Assembly: GCA_033296885.1 (NCBI GenBank)
Contig: MU863922.1
Coordinates: 1 to 64,000, forward strand
Source of the DNA: Triangularia verruculosa
Taxonomy: Eukaryota; Ascomycota; Sordariomycetes; Sordariales; Podosporaceae
Direction: 5' to 3'
Length of the DNA stretch: 64,000 nt
Position numbers and translations under genes: made by a program. Each line of letters begins with the position of its first letter. Position 1 is the first letter of the stretch. Shown here piece after piece: positions 1 to 11,300 of this stretch. The notes beneath the pieces are model-generated. The model was not told where the DNA came from. It ran no database searches and saw nothing but the letters and a program-made list of their open reading frames with translations.

Positions 1-95
<95 letters not shown>
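1..95. repeat. (TG)n dinucleotide microsatellite
   Basis: An uninterrupted TG repeat of about 47 units starts at the window edge, so its true length is unknown. It lies just downstream of the 3' end of the F-box gene. Confidence 0.98.
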
Positions 96-97
<2 letters not shown>

Positions 98-232
98 TGA
101 CTGAGATGGGTTGAAAGATGAGAAGAAGCTGTGGCGCACGGGTGGCTTATTTCTGGAAGGGTAGGAAAAGAGTGTAAAGTCCCTCGTCGGGACAGCTGAT
201 CGAACAAAGAGTGCGAGGCAGCAGGATCCCCG

Positions 233-1750
233 TTAGCCGTTGAAGGTATGCCCCTGTGGGAAGTTCCCAGCCTCTGGAGCAAACGGATTGACCTCTTTGT
301 GCCTCAAGACATAGGCGTCCGCGTCGCTAACTTCCCATGTTGCATCGCTCTCGAATATCTCGTCAAAGGTCCGACTCAACGGGTGGCTCGGGTCTGGATT
401 AATCGCTTCAAAGATCCTGACAGGGTAGGCCCAGTCTTTGGACTCTCGGTAGGTTTTTTCTCGAAGCATATCCAAGACTTCTCGCCAACTTCCCCCAACA
501 AGCCTGACACTCGAAAGTTCCACGCGATCCAAAACATCCGGAATAGCCTTGAGAAACTGCTTTAGTTCGAGGACCCTGATATCTGCCCCACTCACCTGGA
601 TGACAGTCAGGCTTTCTCGCTGCTCTTTTGCCCCGGGCCCAGTGAACAAATGGCTCACCGAGTACTTTCCTGTTTCCAGTGCCACTGAGTATGTTCTAAG
701 GTCCGGCGACGTGCAACAGTGTCCCAAAAACAGTTCCTCAACAGGTTCCCGAGCCCATTTCTTTTTCTGTTTGATCGAAAGGTCTGTCAATTTCTTTGTG
801 GCAGATATCACCTTCCGTTGAAGATCTGGGGTATCAAGGAAGATTCTGTTCAGTGCTATCATCTCGACGTCCACCTCCAAGCTTTTGAGTAGCACTTGGC
901 TGGTTCCTCCCACAGCTGCTAGAACTCGCGGAGTCGTCTCCAAGAGGCCGAAGTAGTTAGAGTTGTCGGAAAACGAGCCGGGGGGTCTCTGTCCGAGATC
1001 TCGCCTTGTGAGCGGCAGCAGTGTATTCTGGTATATTCCTTCAACCACAGTGCTGCTTGTTTCCCGCGATAACCTGCGCCGTAAGAAGCCGTACGTATGG
1101 GTATCATCAAACGTTAATCTGCGAACCCAAGGCATTCGAAGTAGTGCCGAGGCGATAGCCTGCTCCATTGCACCTCTCACGAGCGACTCCTGCTCCTGCG
1201 CCAGTTTTTGAAAGGTTTGAAAGGCTTTCTCTGTGAGTATCCGATGAAGTGCCAAATCTCCCCGCGGAGACGGCTGCATTCTCGGCTCCTGGACCATGTA
1301 GCGCCAACAGCTCAAGACCTCGTGTGCCTTGTGGAGAACCTGGGCATCCGATTCAGTGAGGTTCCTCATCCTCCCGACTTCGAAGAGCTGCACCGATTTT
1401 GGAAGCCATTTGAGCTGAAGGTTGATAAAGTCACGCTTTCCCTCGAGGGAAGGTTTGAATGGTAGATATGAAGACAGAACCACTTCGATTGTTCGAACAC
1501 CTAGGCTGATCGAAGCATGGCGAGCGATTGCGTTCAAACGGTCAAGAGACGCGTGGCTGTGTCCAACTTGCACCGATCGGACAAGCAAGCGCGAGCTGAG
1601 GTCGCAGAATCGCCGGCAAACCAAACGGCAGTTTTTGATGTCTGGGCCGCCACTTCGCTTGTTGGTCTCGACATCATCCTGCAAGGCTTCGATGATCATG
1701 AACAGAAGCTCATTGGGTAACTGAGAGATATGTAGGGTGCTCTTCTCCAT
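233..1750 (-). CDS. F-box domain protein, single exon
   Basis: This is an intact 505-residue open frame. It begins with a methionine followed closely by an F-box-like segment (residues about 8-60: ISQLPNELLFMIIEAL, then CRLVCRRFCDLSSRLL), a typical opening for fungal F-box proteins, which act as substrate adaptors of SCF ubiquitin ligases. The rest is a leucine- and charge-rich alpha-helical region with no repeat or catalytic motif that I can identify. No intron is needed. Family membership rests on the N-terminal motif only; the substrate is unknown. The next gene, at 2535-3391, is on the same strand. Confidence 0.8.
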   Translation of the reverse strand: MEKSTLHISQLPNELLFMIIEALQDDVETNKRSGGPDIKNCRLVCRRFCDLSSRLLVRSVQVGHSHASLDRLNAIARHASISLGVRTIEVVLSSYLPFKPSLEGKRDFINLQLKWLPKSVQLFEVGRMRNLTESDAQVLHKAHEVLSCWRYMVQEPRMQPSPRGDLALHRILTEKAFQTFQKLAQEQESLVRGAMEQAIASALLRMPWVRRLTFDDTHTYGFLRRRLSRETSSTVVEGIYQNTLLPLTRRDLGQRPPGSFSDNSNYFGLLETTPRVLAAVGGTSQVLLKSLEVDVEMIALNRIFLDTPDLQRKVISATKKLTDLSIKQKKKWAREPVEELFLGHCCTSPDLRTYSVALETGKYSVSHLFTGPGAKEQRESLTVIQVSGADIRVLELKQFLKAIPDVLDRVELSSVRLVGGSWREVLDMLREKTYRESKDWAYPVRIFEAINPDPSHPLSRTFDEIFESDATWEVSDADAYVLRHKEVNPFAPEAGNFPQGHTFNG

Positions 1751-2534
1751 TTTCGGGATGCCAGAATACTCGTAGGTACAAAAGGAACAGCGAGGTGGTG
1801 GTGACAGAAACTGGTGTCATACAAGAGATGGTCTTTTCTGTACATGTGTCAGGTTGAGGTCTCCAAGATACATCTCCCGATGGTCTTTTGGAATTAACCG
1901 TGCAACTCTTGTTTCAGGTATCCGTACTGCGGCCCGGCTCCTCTGCATGTGCTACATACAATGCAGGAGGCCATCGGGCGTCACACAAAGGTGTACAAAC
2001 AATGAAAGAAAACATTGAGCAAACTTACTGACCTGATAAAGAGGTGGATATTTCCCGCTGAGAATGGCACTGGAGACGAGAACAGATCCAGAGGAACACA
2101 CCAGCAGCCTTAAATGCCCATATCTATAGAAGCGGGGTGGGTCTAAGCTGATATGCACGTCTTCCGCCCCGCATTCTCGGACTCTTGAGTTTCATGAGGC
2201 TGAACCGCTCCTATCCCTTTTTGGCGCATGGTTGGCCAGGCAACCATCAATTCGACAGGCAGACAACAATTGGAAGAGGCACAATATTCATTCTGTCACA
2301 ATGATGTGCTGCATGGAATTTTGGGTCAAAAGCAAAGAGATGCTCGTGAACTGAACGCGTCAAGCCAGATCATCGTTAGGTTGCACTTTAATGGCGGGGA
2401 GCGAGCAGGCCCCTGCCGCGACGGATATCCGTAACTCAAAGCAAATCTTGGAATCGGAATCCTGGAATGGGATGCCCGGTTTGACGAAGCAGTTTTTGAT
2501 TGTCTTTATTGTTTCCCCGTCACCGCCATCATGT
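1751..2534. other. Intergenic region, no gene seen
   Basis: This stretch contains only short unconvincing open frames on both strands. It should hold the promoter of the F-box gene and the 3' UTR of the secreted-protein gene. I see no repeat or RNA gene. Confidence 0.6.
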
Positions 2535-3391
2535 CTATCTATGTAGAAATCTAACATATGGACCAGGAGGCCCGGTAGGCCCGGTGCATATTCCATTGAT
2601 ACGACCACCAGGATAGGTGTAGAAGCTCGGCGTTCTATCCTCCCCGTGATTGCAGTTCCCGTACCCAGCCCAGATGCTGTACTTCTCGTGGTAGATATGA
2701 CCAGAGATCGGTCTCCCCTTGGGGTCCCAGAGCAGGGGGCAGCAGCCATTCTTGATCGCCTCCATGCGGCGCGACACGTCAGTGCAGGCTACCACAGCTG
2801 CGTGACCGTTCTCCTTTTTATCTCGTCAACATCTGAACCCTATACAATATCAACATTGGGACTTACGCCGCAAAGATAGCCTGCCGTAGTATACCAGCAT
2901 CCCACCCGGCGACAAGCATTTTGAGGGGCCTCACAAACGCCACCAAGATACTCAAGCCTACTTATGAGACGGTCGAGACTCCTACTGTTTCCTGTTGCCA
3001 TAACGCGACAGGTGGGCGTTGGAATGTTGTGGTATTTCTGCTGTCGGGCCGTCAGCTTGTGTTTAGCGGGATCCCCTTCTTTGTAGACGGGGGAAGCCAG
3101 GCGAGCTTTATCGGTTTCGTCGAGGGGCTGGGCGATATAGCTGGGGTTGATAGCGAGGATCTGCTCAAAGATCTCATCCACAGTTCCGTAGAGTTCGGCT
3201 TTGGGCTCACCGGCAATGATCACGCCTGTCCATTTGATGCCGTACCCGTCACTGTAAACTAGAGAGGTGTTGGTGGCGCTGGCGAGGGAAATGGTAGTGG
3301 TCTGGTTGAGTTAGAAGTGTGCGCAAATGGAAATACTTGCTGGTCTTACCGCGGTGACCAGGGCGAGAACGAAAGCAAGTTTGTTGTACAT
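2535..3391 (-). CDS. Small cysteine-rich secreted protein (effector-like), spliced
   Basis: My model has three exons on the minus strand: 3391-3350, 3301-2867 and 2813-2535, about 251 residues. Exon 1 encodes a signal peptide core (MYNKLAFVLALVTA) interrupted by a 48-nt GTAAGA...CAG intron. The mature part is cysteine-rich, with spaced Cys in CEAPQNACRRVGCWY, YLCG, VACT and GCC. It resembles the fungal secreted family that carries a GxCxRVSC-type motif; that comparison is from memory. The second intron (2814-2866) has a perfect GTAAGT donor, but the frame is preserved only if it ends at AAG (or a nearby GAG), because the CAG and TAG further along or upstream break the frame. Function unknown; an extracellular role is inferred from the signal peptide and cysteines. 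Confidence 0.65.
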
Positions 3392-4345
3392 CTTGATGGT
3401 TGCTGACGTGTATAGCGTAAGACTGAGGAGATAGATATGACTCGGAACTGTCGTTTATAGGTATCTCATTGCTGGTTGAGTCTCTGCTCAAGGTGCATGA
3501 CTACTATCGTATTGTCGTCGCTACCACTGTATCATTAAGCTCTCTCGGACTCGCCCCTCACGCCCCCGCCCTCCTTCTTCAAGTCAGTATCCGGTTTGAT
3601 TTTGAGTTTAGGTACTGTGGATCCTGAAGTGTATCGCTCAGCTCCGAGCATCGACCAGCCGGTGTGGTTCTTTCCTTTTCCCCCCATAGGCTGGCAAGCT
3701 GTGAGCATGTCTCTACAGTAAACATCCGCAATGGACCACATTGAGGCATCCTTATGAGTGAAAAATAGCTTCTTTGACATGGCACACGACGACCGGTGTC
3801 AGCGCGGCCAGGCAAAGCGGTGACGGCAGGCTTCAACGGTTGAATGTGGCTTATCAGTGAACCACCCAATCTCTACCTAGTGATATCAGATACGGAACCT
3901 ATGACTCTTTGCCAAATAATGATTTGTACCAAGAGAAAATGGTCAATCTCGCTAGGAACACTCTCAAGGATTTCAGTGCCGTCTAATCGTGTGAAAGTTG
4001 CTGATAGTGATCAGACTGGTTGCACGAGAGTTGAAGTTCCGTGAAAGATGAAGGGACCACTAACAATTTCAGGGGTAACGCACGTACCACGTCGGAGTCT
4101 TTGCTTACCGAGGTTGGTGTCGTCATCCCTTGTACCCCACAGAATAATCCTTTCGGTGGATGTACGACGGTGTGTGTAGTACGCAATTTAATGGCGGAGA
4201 TTCCACTTTCGGCGCGCCACTTCTGAACTCGGGATTCTCGGTTGGAACGCCGACTGTCTTTGCCCTGACATTCGACAGCTCAGCATCGGCGATCGGCCTC
4301 AGAAAAGCCGTCAGAATCAGCGCCGAATCAACACGCCACCCGGCA
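3392..4345. other. Divergent intergenic region
   Basis: This region separates the minus-strand secreted-protein gene from the plus-strand zinc-cluster gene and should hold both promoters. An in-frame upstream ATG of the regulator lies at 4160 in a weak context. No other gene is supported. Confidence 0.55.
3453..3459 (-). promoter_or_regulatory. TATA-like box of the secreted-protein gene
   Basis: TATAAAC on the minus strand lies about 60 nt upstream of the ATG at 3391. The position suits a core promoter with a short leader. Inferred from position only. Confidence 0.4.
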
Positions 4346-7300
4346 ATGGACATCTCGGCGCTCGACCCAATGCTCCGCAACAGTAACGGCAGTGGCAGCG
4401 GCAGCGTTTCCAGTCACGCCAATGCCAATGCCAGCAGCAGCAACGGCAGCCCAGGCAATGCAGCAGCAGCAGCACCACCACCAGTCCCCGTCCTGGGGGC
4501 GCTGAGCGCCCAGCCGCCAGCGAACACGGCGAATGCACAACACCACCATGATAGGCTACCCCAACTCCAAGCCCATCATCCCCAGCAGCATCAATTGCGC
4601 CCCCAGCAACAGCAACATTGGCAACCACCACAACCTCAGCACCATCACCAACCCCAAATTCCCCACACTACCAATCCAGCCTCTGCTTTCTCCCCGAAAA
4701 CACCAGCATCAACCGCAACCGTCAACACCTCCTCAACCCCCGCCAACACCACAGACCCCAGTTCCATTTCCGTCAACACCCCTAACAATTCCTACCACCA
4801 CCACCACCACCACAACAGCCCGGACGATGAACACCACTCACCCGGCGGCACGGCTGGCGGTAATGACCCCAAAAAGCCCCGCGCCTGTGAATCATGCAGA
4901 GGTCTGAAAGTACGCTGTGATCCTGAGCCAACAAACCCAGATGGTCCTTGCAAAAGATGTGCCAAAGCGAAGCGCGAGTGCGTGATCACCCAGCCGACCA
5001 GGAAACGGGCCAAGAAGACAGACTCCCGGGTGGCTGAGCTGGAGAAGAAGATTGACATGTTAACTGCCAGCTTGCAAGCTACGAGACCGCAGGCCTCTGG
5101 CACATCTTCTGCGACAGTTCATGGCCCCGTATCGGATGCACAGGCTCACGAGGCCGCTCATGCATTGGTGTCTTCAGGGGCTGGTGGGGACTGGAGAGGG
5201 AGCGGGCATGTTCAAGCCGGTGGGCGGCCGAGTGCGGATTATGGGAGATATGGGAGTGGTGGTGGGGAGCGGTATATCCACCAGCCTTCAGTGTCGACGT
5301 CTTTGCCGCCCCTGTCCTCGACGACAGCGTCTACCACCCTTGCGGTAGCTGGCCAGAAGAGAAAGATGGCTCAAGTCATCGGGGAAGAAGAGCGGGCTGC
5401 CGCTGCGCTGGTAGGCCCGACTCTTGGTAATGGGGATGGTGCTTCGAAGGTGGCAGATGTGCTCGACAGGGGCATCTTGACCATGAAAATGGCCGAAGAG
5501 TTGTTTGCGAGATATACGCAACAGATGTGCCACCATCTTCCTGGGGTTGTCTTCCAAGCTGGGGTGACTGTTGGAGAGGTTCGAGCAACCAAGCCGATTC
5601 TATTTCTATCACTCATGGCAGCCGCCTCGTCCGAAATCCCGTCTTTGCAAAAGACTCTGACAAAGGAACTTATGCAAGTCTTTGCCGAGAAAATCATTGT
5701 TGATGGTCACAAGAGTTTGGAACTAGTACAAGCCCTCCAAGTCGCTGTCATTTGGTACTGGCCGCCGGATCGATTTGAGGAGCTCAAGTTCTACCAACTT
5801 GTTCATGTAGCCGCCGTCATGGCTATCGAGATTGGACTTGGGACCAAGAAAATGGCGAGAGGCGGGTTTAAACGACACGTCGCTCAAGCTTGGAGGGACC
5901 ACCCTATGCGTGGATCACCACTTGATCCGACGACATTAGAAGCGCGGAGAGCCTGGCTGACCTGCTACTTTCTGGCGACCAACACGGCGATGGCTCTCCA
6001 TCGGGCGAATCTGATTAGGTGGACACCGTTCATGGCAGAGTGCATCGATGTGTTGGAGTCGTCTCCCGAGGCTGTGCCTACCGACAAGTATTTCTGCCAT
6101 TTGGTATGGACGCACAAGCTCGCTGAAGAGGTTGGGATTCAATTCTCTATGGACGATCCTTCGTCTACGCCCAATATTGCCGATACTAGGACACAATATG
6201 CACTGAGGGGCTTTGAAAGAGAGCTGGAGAGATATAGTGAGAATATCCCTAGGGATTTGCAGCAGCGTAAGTCGGACGAACTGTTTTTTTTTTGTGAACT
6301 GGCCAGGTCTAACTCCTATGTAGCGTCTCTCAGGATGAGCTTCCATGTTATCAGCCTCTACATGCATGAGATCGCCACACATAGCGATTGTCCAGATGAT
6401 TGCAGGCTAGGACCCAACCCAGACACACCACTTGCTTCCGATGCTCCTCTGACGCCGGCGCACATAAACGCCCTCTCCGCATGCCTGACCGCCATCGACG
6501 GCATCTTTGACACATTTCTGTCACTGGACGTTCACACTACCCGGTGCCTCCCAGTCTTCAACTTTGTCCGTGTTGCGTACGCCGTAGTCGTGCTTATCAA
6601 GCTGTATTTCGCGGCCTCTTCAACCAAGAGCGAGCTTGGCAAGGTCATCAACAAAGACCACATGAAGGTTGAGCAGCACCTGGACAAGCTCCTCGAGAAG
6701 TTTCGCGCCACAGCGGCAGAGGACAGAAGCCGGCCAGCCGCTAAATTTCTCCTCGTCCTTGTAATGCTACGCTCCTGGTTCCAGAAGCAAAAGCAAAATC
6801 AAAACGGCAGCGGATCCAACAGCTCCAAAACCACAAGCGAAACACCTCAACCTCTGCAGACTCCCTCCTACCCAGGACCAACAGGCGACAACAAGCACAC
6901 CGACGTGCCCACTCCGGTCCCTTTGCAGACTTCTCAGCCGCCCTACCAATCAGTCGCTAGCACCCCGCTTGAACTCCTATCAGAAATGGCAGCTGCTTCA
7001 GCCAACAATGGCACCCCAGGCAACCCTTCCCGGCCTAACGATTCCTCCATTCTACCCCCTCCCGCCACAGCGGGATTGCCCCAACAAGCAACCTGGAACA
7101 ACTATAACCCCCAACAACCTCAGCAGCAGCAGCCCGACCAATCTGATGCCAACAACACGGGTCTAGGCTTTGACATAGCTGGTCTGAACGGCCAGCCGTG
7201 GCTCAACATCAATACTTTCTTCACGGCCGACAGTTTTGATTTCCCAGGGTTAGGGGATGGATTTGCGCAGGCGATGGATATGACACTTGGCGGGTTCATG

Positions 7301-7453
7301 GACGGGACGTTAACGACGGGGGAAAATGGCTCAATCAGGTATGAGCAGCCGCAGCAGGGGTGGTATCAGGGTGGTGGAGGGGGCATGCATATGATGGGGG
7401 GAGGGTCGGCGACGGGGCCGTCGAATCCTGGTGGGGGCTATGGAGGGTTTTAA
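4346..7453 (+). CDS. Zn2Cys6 fungal transcription factor
   Basis: A large nuclear regulator of about 1016 residues after splicing. A binuclear zinc cluster lies at residues 181-213 (C-X2-C-X6-C-X10-C-X2-C-X6-C, core RACESCRGLKVRCD), followed by a basic linker and a short coiled coil (SRVAELEKKIDMLTASL) for dimerisation. Residues about 380-830 form a helical middle-homology region like that of Leu3/War1-class regulators. The N-terminus is rich in Gln, His, Pro and Asn, including a His run, and the C-terminus ends in Gly/Met-rich sequence; both could be activation regions. A canonical 57-nt intron (6267-6323, GTAAGT, CTAAC, TAG) is in frame and free of stops, so an unspliced reading adds 19 false residues. 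I chose the ATG at 4346 because its context is better than that at 4160, which would add 62 residues. The target genes are unknown. Confidence 0.88.
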   Translation: MDISALDPMLRNSNGSGSGSVSSHANANASSSNGSPGNAAAAAPPPVPVLGALSAQPPANTANAQHHHDRLPQLQAHHPQQHQLRPQQQQHWQPPQPQHHHQPQIPHTTNPASAFSPKTPASTATVNTSSTPANTTDPSSISVNTPNNSYHHHHHHNSPDDEHHSPGGTAGGNDPKKPRACESCRGLKVRCDPEPTNPDGPCKRCAKAKRECVITQPTRKRAKKTDSRVAELEKKIDMLTASLQATRPQASGTSSATVHGPVSDAQAHEAAHALVSSGAGGDWRGSGHVQAGGRPSADYGRYGSGGGERYIHQPSVSTSLPPLSSTTASTTLAVAGQKRKMAQVIGEEERAAAALVGPTLGNGDGASKVADVLDRGILTMKMAEELFARYTQQMCHHLPGVVFQAGVTVGEVRATKPILFLSLMAAASSEIPSLQKTLTKELMQVFAEKIIVDGHKSLELVQALQVAVIWYWPPDRFEELKFYQLVHVAAVMAIEIGLGTKKMARGGFKRHVAQAWRDHPMRGSPLDPTTLEARRAWLTCYFLATNTAMALHRANLIRWTPFMAECIDVLESSPEAVPTDKYFCHLVWTHKLAEEVGIQFSMDDPSSTPNIADTRTQYALRGFERELERYSENIPRDLQQRKSDELFFFCELARSNSYVASLRMSFHVISLYMHEIATHSDCPDDCRLGPNPDTPLASDAPLTPAHINALSACLTAIDGIFDTFLSLDVHTTRCLPVFNFVRVAYAVVVLIKLYFAASSTKSELGKVINKDHMKVEQHLDKLLEKFRATAAEDRSRPAAKFLLVLVMLRSWFQKQKQNQNGSGSNSSKTTSETPQPLQTPSYPGPTGDNKHTDVPTPVPLQTSQPPYQSVASTPLELLSEMAAASANNGTPGNPSRPNDSSILPPPATAGLPQQATWNNYNPQQPQQQQPDQSDANNTGLGFDIAGLNGQPWLNINTFFTADSFDFPGLGDGFAQAMDMTLGGFMDGTLTTGENGSIRYEQPQQGWYQGGGGGMHMMGGGSATGPSNPGGGYGGF

Positions 7454-8347
7454 AGGAAGAATAATACAGTGAGTGATTGGTTGGTGTGTATGATCTGAGT
7501 TTGGTGGTATGTTTTTTTTGTAGTTTCATCAGTAGCGATGTGTAGGGGCGGAGTTTATGGTGTTTATTCAGACCAGTTGGGGAGGGGGGAGGGGTAGTTT
7601 TGCCTCGGAGCAGGAAAGGTGCTTGTCAAACTGTTGAAATTCAACAGCGGGAGAAAAGGGGACGTGTATGAGTGTAATGGGAGGTCAGAAGTTGGAAGAT
7701 TATAAAAGGCAATGATCAATAACTCATTGCTGGCTCAAACTTGTACTTCACACACCTTCCTTCCATTTTGAGATGCCATCTATTGTATGGTGAAGGAGAC
7801 GACTAGCTTGACTAGGTAACTTCCTTACAGTCCTTTCCAATGGTTTTTGGCAAAATGTATCAAGAGGGAATGCAGTAAAGCAGATACCCCAGACTATGTC
7901 CTCATAGCAACCATCCAGAAGACAGGTACAGAGAGCTACAAGCCTTTCTAGACATACCCGGGAAGAATACATTGTGAAGTGAACAACATCAGTTCAATTT
8001 TTAAGTACTGTAAGCTTTATGTAGTATTTTTTCACCGTTATCCATACAAAGAAGCATGATCCTTCTAGCATGCTTCCGGCGTGCAGTGCATGTCATCTAA
8101 TGTGTATAAGCGTATGATAAATATATATATCAAGATTGTGAAACAACTTGTAACGAGCAGATAACCAAAGAGATAAAGCCCCAAACTGTACATGAAAAAA
8201 ACAAACAACGATGGTATTTGTGGTATCTTGGAAGCGAAAATGGTAATTGTGAGAAAAAAATGTGTAACATCAAGATTGATAATGGCCTAGTAACACGCAA
8301 TAGCCCCAAATAATAGAGAAACAAATATTAAACGGTGGAAAGTGCAT
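7454..8347. other. Convergent 3' intergenic region
   Basis: The zinc-cluster gene (+) and the RhoGAP gene (-) converge here. The stretch is AT-richer than the genes and includes T-runs suited to 3' UTRs. I see no gene in it. Confidence 0.6.
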
Positions 8348-11300
8348 TCACTCCCTCAACCGGCTTTTGGAAGGTTGTTGGTTCAGATTCCCCATAAACA
8401 TGGAGCTTTCGCGTCGGTTCTTGTAAGAGTGTTCATACGGAGCAGGGGAAAGGCCGCTCTCATACACAGGCCTGTCATAACCCGGAGACGGCCTCAATGC
8501 TCCTGGGTTTTGCATCTGTGTAGGATCAAAATTTGGAGGAAGAGTGTTGAAGCTGCCTTCGTAGGCTGGTCTCATGGAAAAATGACCCGGCTGTTGCGGC
8601 GGCGCCATGAGCTGGGGCTCGTAGACCACCCCGGGACGCTGAGGTGGAGGCGTAGGTGTGCTTCTCGAATGCATCGTTGCCGCATTCATCTGTGCCATTT
8701 GCTGCATGGACATGGGTGGTGGTGTTGGTGTGCTCCGGTTCGGCAGGCTATCCAATGATTCCATCAAACGGTGTCTGTGGGGGGAATCGCTATGTGAGGT
8801 TGATGGCCGTGCATCCGACGGACGTCGAGGTGCCTCTGAGGTGAAGGACGATGGAAGTGATGGACGACGTGGCTGTGGTTGGTGGTTGTCGGGCTCGGTG
8901 GTAGGGAGCTCGTACTCGGTAGGCTCGATGCCAAAGATGGGCTCATAGTTTTGCAAGAAAGCGGCAAAAATAGGGGCCGGGATGTTCAAGGTTGGAGAGA
9001 ACACAATGCCAACGTTGCGCACCGTCATCTTGTTGACACTGGCATTGTTGATGATCTTGATCAAGAAAGCAATCAGATACTTCAGCAACGCTGCGTTTGC
9101 CTGGGGAAGACGCTCCACAAGTTCAGACAGTAAGCCAATCTTTTGCTCCTGGTTTGTCAACTCTGTGACGGCAATGAACTCCAAGCGCAAGTCGTTTGTC
9201 AGTATCGTGCTCGGGAGTTCACGCAGGTAGAGCTTGAGCAAGGATGCAACGGCGTGAATGTCGTAGTACTGAGGATCGGTCACCAGGTTGATGTCGCCTT
9301 CCGTGTTGAAGCGCTCCTTGAGCTGCTTGATGGTGACGCTGGATCCGCTCAGACGGAAGATACCCTCTTCGGAGGTGGCGTTCTTGTGCTCCAAGAATTG
9401 GATACACCTATAGACGACAGCAGGTAGTGGTACCCGGATGTCCGTGGGGGCACAGTACCGGACGGCCTCGGCAAGGCTGGCGCCGAATACCTGGCGCACA
9501 GGGCCGTTGTAGCCGTTACCAGCCTGTCCGTTGGCAATGCTGCCACCGTCACTTCCAAAGATCGAATCCTGTCCGTCACCAGAGTTTCTGGCCTTGGGGC
9601 CAAATCCGAAAAAGCTGCGTTTCCTCGCCTTCTTTTCATCCTGGCTGATTTGCTGGGTGGCCATGGCGAGTTTGTTACCCCAGGACTCTGAAGAGGTCAT
9701 CATCTGAGGATCACGAGGTCCTGAAATCGTGTACGAAGAGGCAGTTGACTGGCTGTGGGTTGATTCGTGATCTTGCCCAGAATGCACACCTCTGATAGGC
9801 ACACCTTGGGGAGAATCGCCTTGCCTAGTTGCCTCATAGCTGACTCCAATCAGCTTATCGTCAGCAATCGAATTTTGCTTCCCTTGACCCTTTTTCTTTG
9901 GAGCGCTGGCACGGTCGGCATGTGATCCGTGTCGATCATGGGGATGTTCCTTCTTCGAATTCTCTTCGTCTTCCGGATCCTCATAATCGACCCAGCGGAG
10001 CAAAGCGTCGACCCACTGATCGCGTTCGAGATCACTCTCGGCACACAAAACATGCCTCGTGGTGCTGTTTGGGTCCTTCTTCTTCCGCTCCAGAATCAAA
10101 AATGCGTGGCGGTACTGATTTTCGGCCTCGTCATCTTTGGGGCGAGCAGGTGAGCCGTCGTTGTTGTGGTGAGATTGCTTCCCGATTTGAGCCTTTTGGA
10201 GTTTGACAGTGCCTAGATGCGCCCCGCCCGGCGTCTCGTAATATTTGAGTAGCGGCCCGTCAAGAATGAAATAGCGGGCCTTCCAACCGCCAAAGTTTTT
10301 GCCTCGCTTGGTCAGATATCCAGTGCGGAAAGGTCTACCGCCTGGCCCTGTTCGCAGCGACTCTGCATTGGCGTCACCTCTTGAGCTTCCAGTCTCGTCT
10401 GCGTTTGGTGGCAGGGTACTGGTGGAGAGATATTTGCACAGCTCAAGAGCTGTAGCGGTATCCAATGGCGTGTTCAGCAGCTCCTCCAGATATTGATTCA
10501 AAGCCACACGCCGGGCATCGAGTTTTGCGGGAGCGTGACCACTGAAAAGAGACCTATCTGGAGTCTTCGCGGTAAATGCCGGACACTGTTTGAGTCTCGA
10601 GTCTAGCTTTGCAAGCGAAGCGGTATCTTTCTCCACTCGCCACAACTCACCACTGTCGGCTCTCGACGAAACCGCCAGAGTGAACACGGGATCCTCTTCA
10701 AGCTGTGTTAGGGAAAGCAGACTTGCTCTTGAAGGTTTCATGCGCGACGATGCGACCTTGAGAGTGATGTGAGGAAGCGCGTTGGGTGGAAGCAGAAGGT
10801 CGGGGTATTCCTCCGTCACAAAGCCCTTGAAAATCTTGGTTCGTTCTAGAGGGCTATCCAAAGTGGAACTGGTTGGGCTACCTTCGCCACTGATCTGGGC
10901 CTCTTGCTTGACGATGAGTAGCGGCCGTGGTGACCTGAGGGCCAATGGTTCCCCTCCCGGTCCTGGTGAGTATAGGGGAGTATTGGGAGGAAGTGGGATA
11001 GGCGCACGTGGTGGTCGAGGAGATAAAGGTGCTCCGGCAAAAGATGGGACTCCAAGGGGTGAAAGCGGTGGCGATGTAACTGGAGACTTCAAGGGCATCG
11101 GCCTTGGGCTTGCGGGCAGGCCAGGACTCATCAAGGCCATGGGGGGTGCTAGAGAATCCGAGTTTCCACTCAAGACGCCAGCAAGAGATGCTGGTTCCCG
11201 TGGTGGAAGGACCTTGGTAGTCTGAACCAACCTAGGGCTAGCAGGCATCGCGGGCATCTCAGCTGGAACCGATTCTTCTTGAGGGGTATTTTTCCGACTG

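Noticed and set aside
4160..4345. A longer N-terminus for the zinc-cluster regulator
   Set aside because: The ATG at 4160 has a poor context and adds 62 residues without family character; kept only as an alternative.
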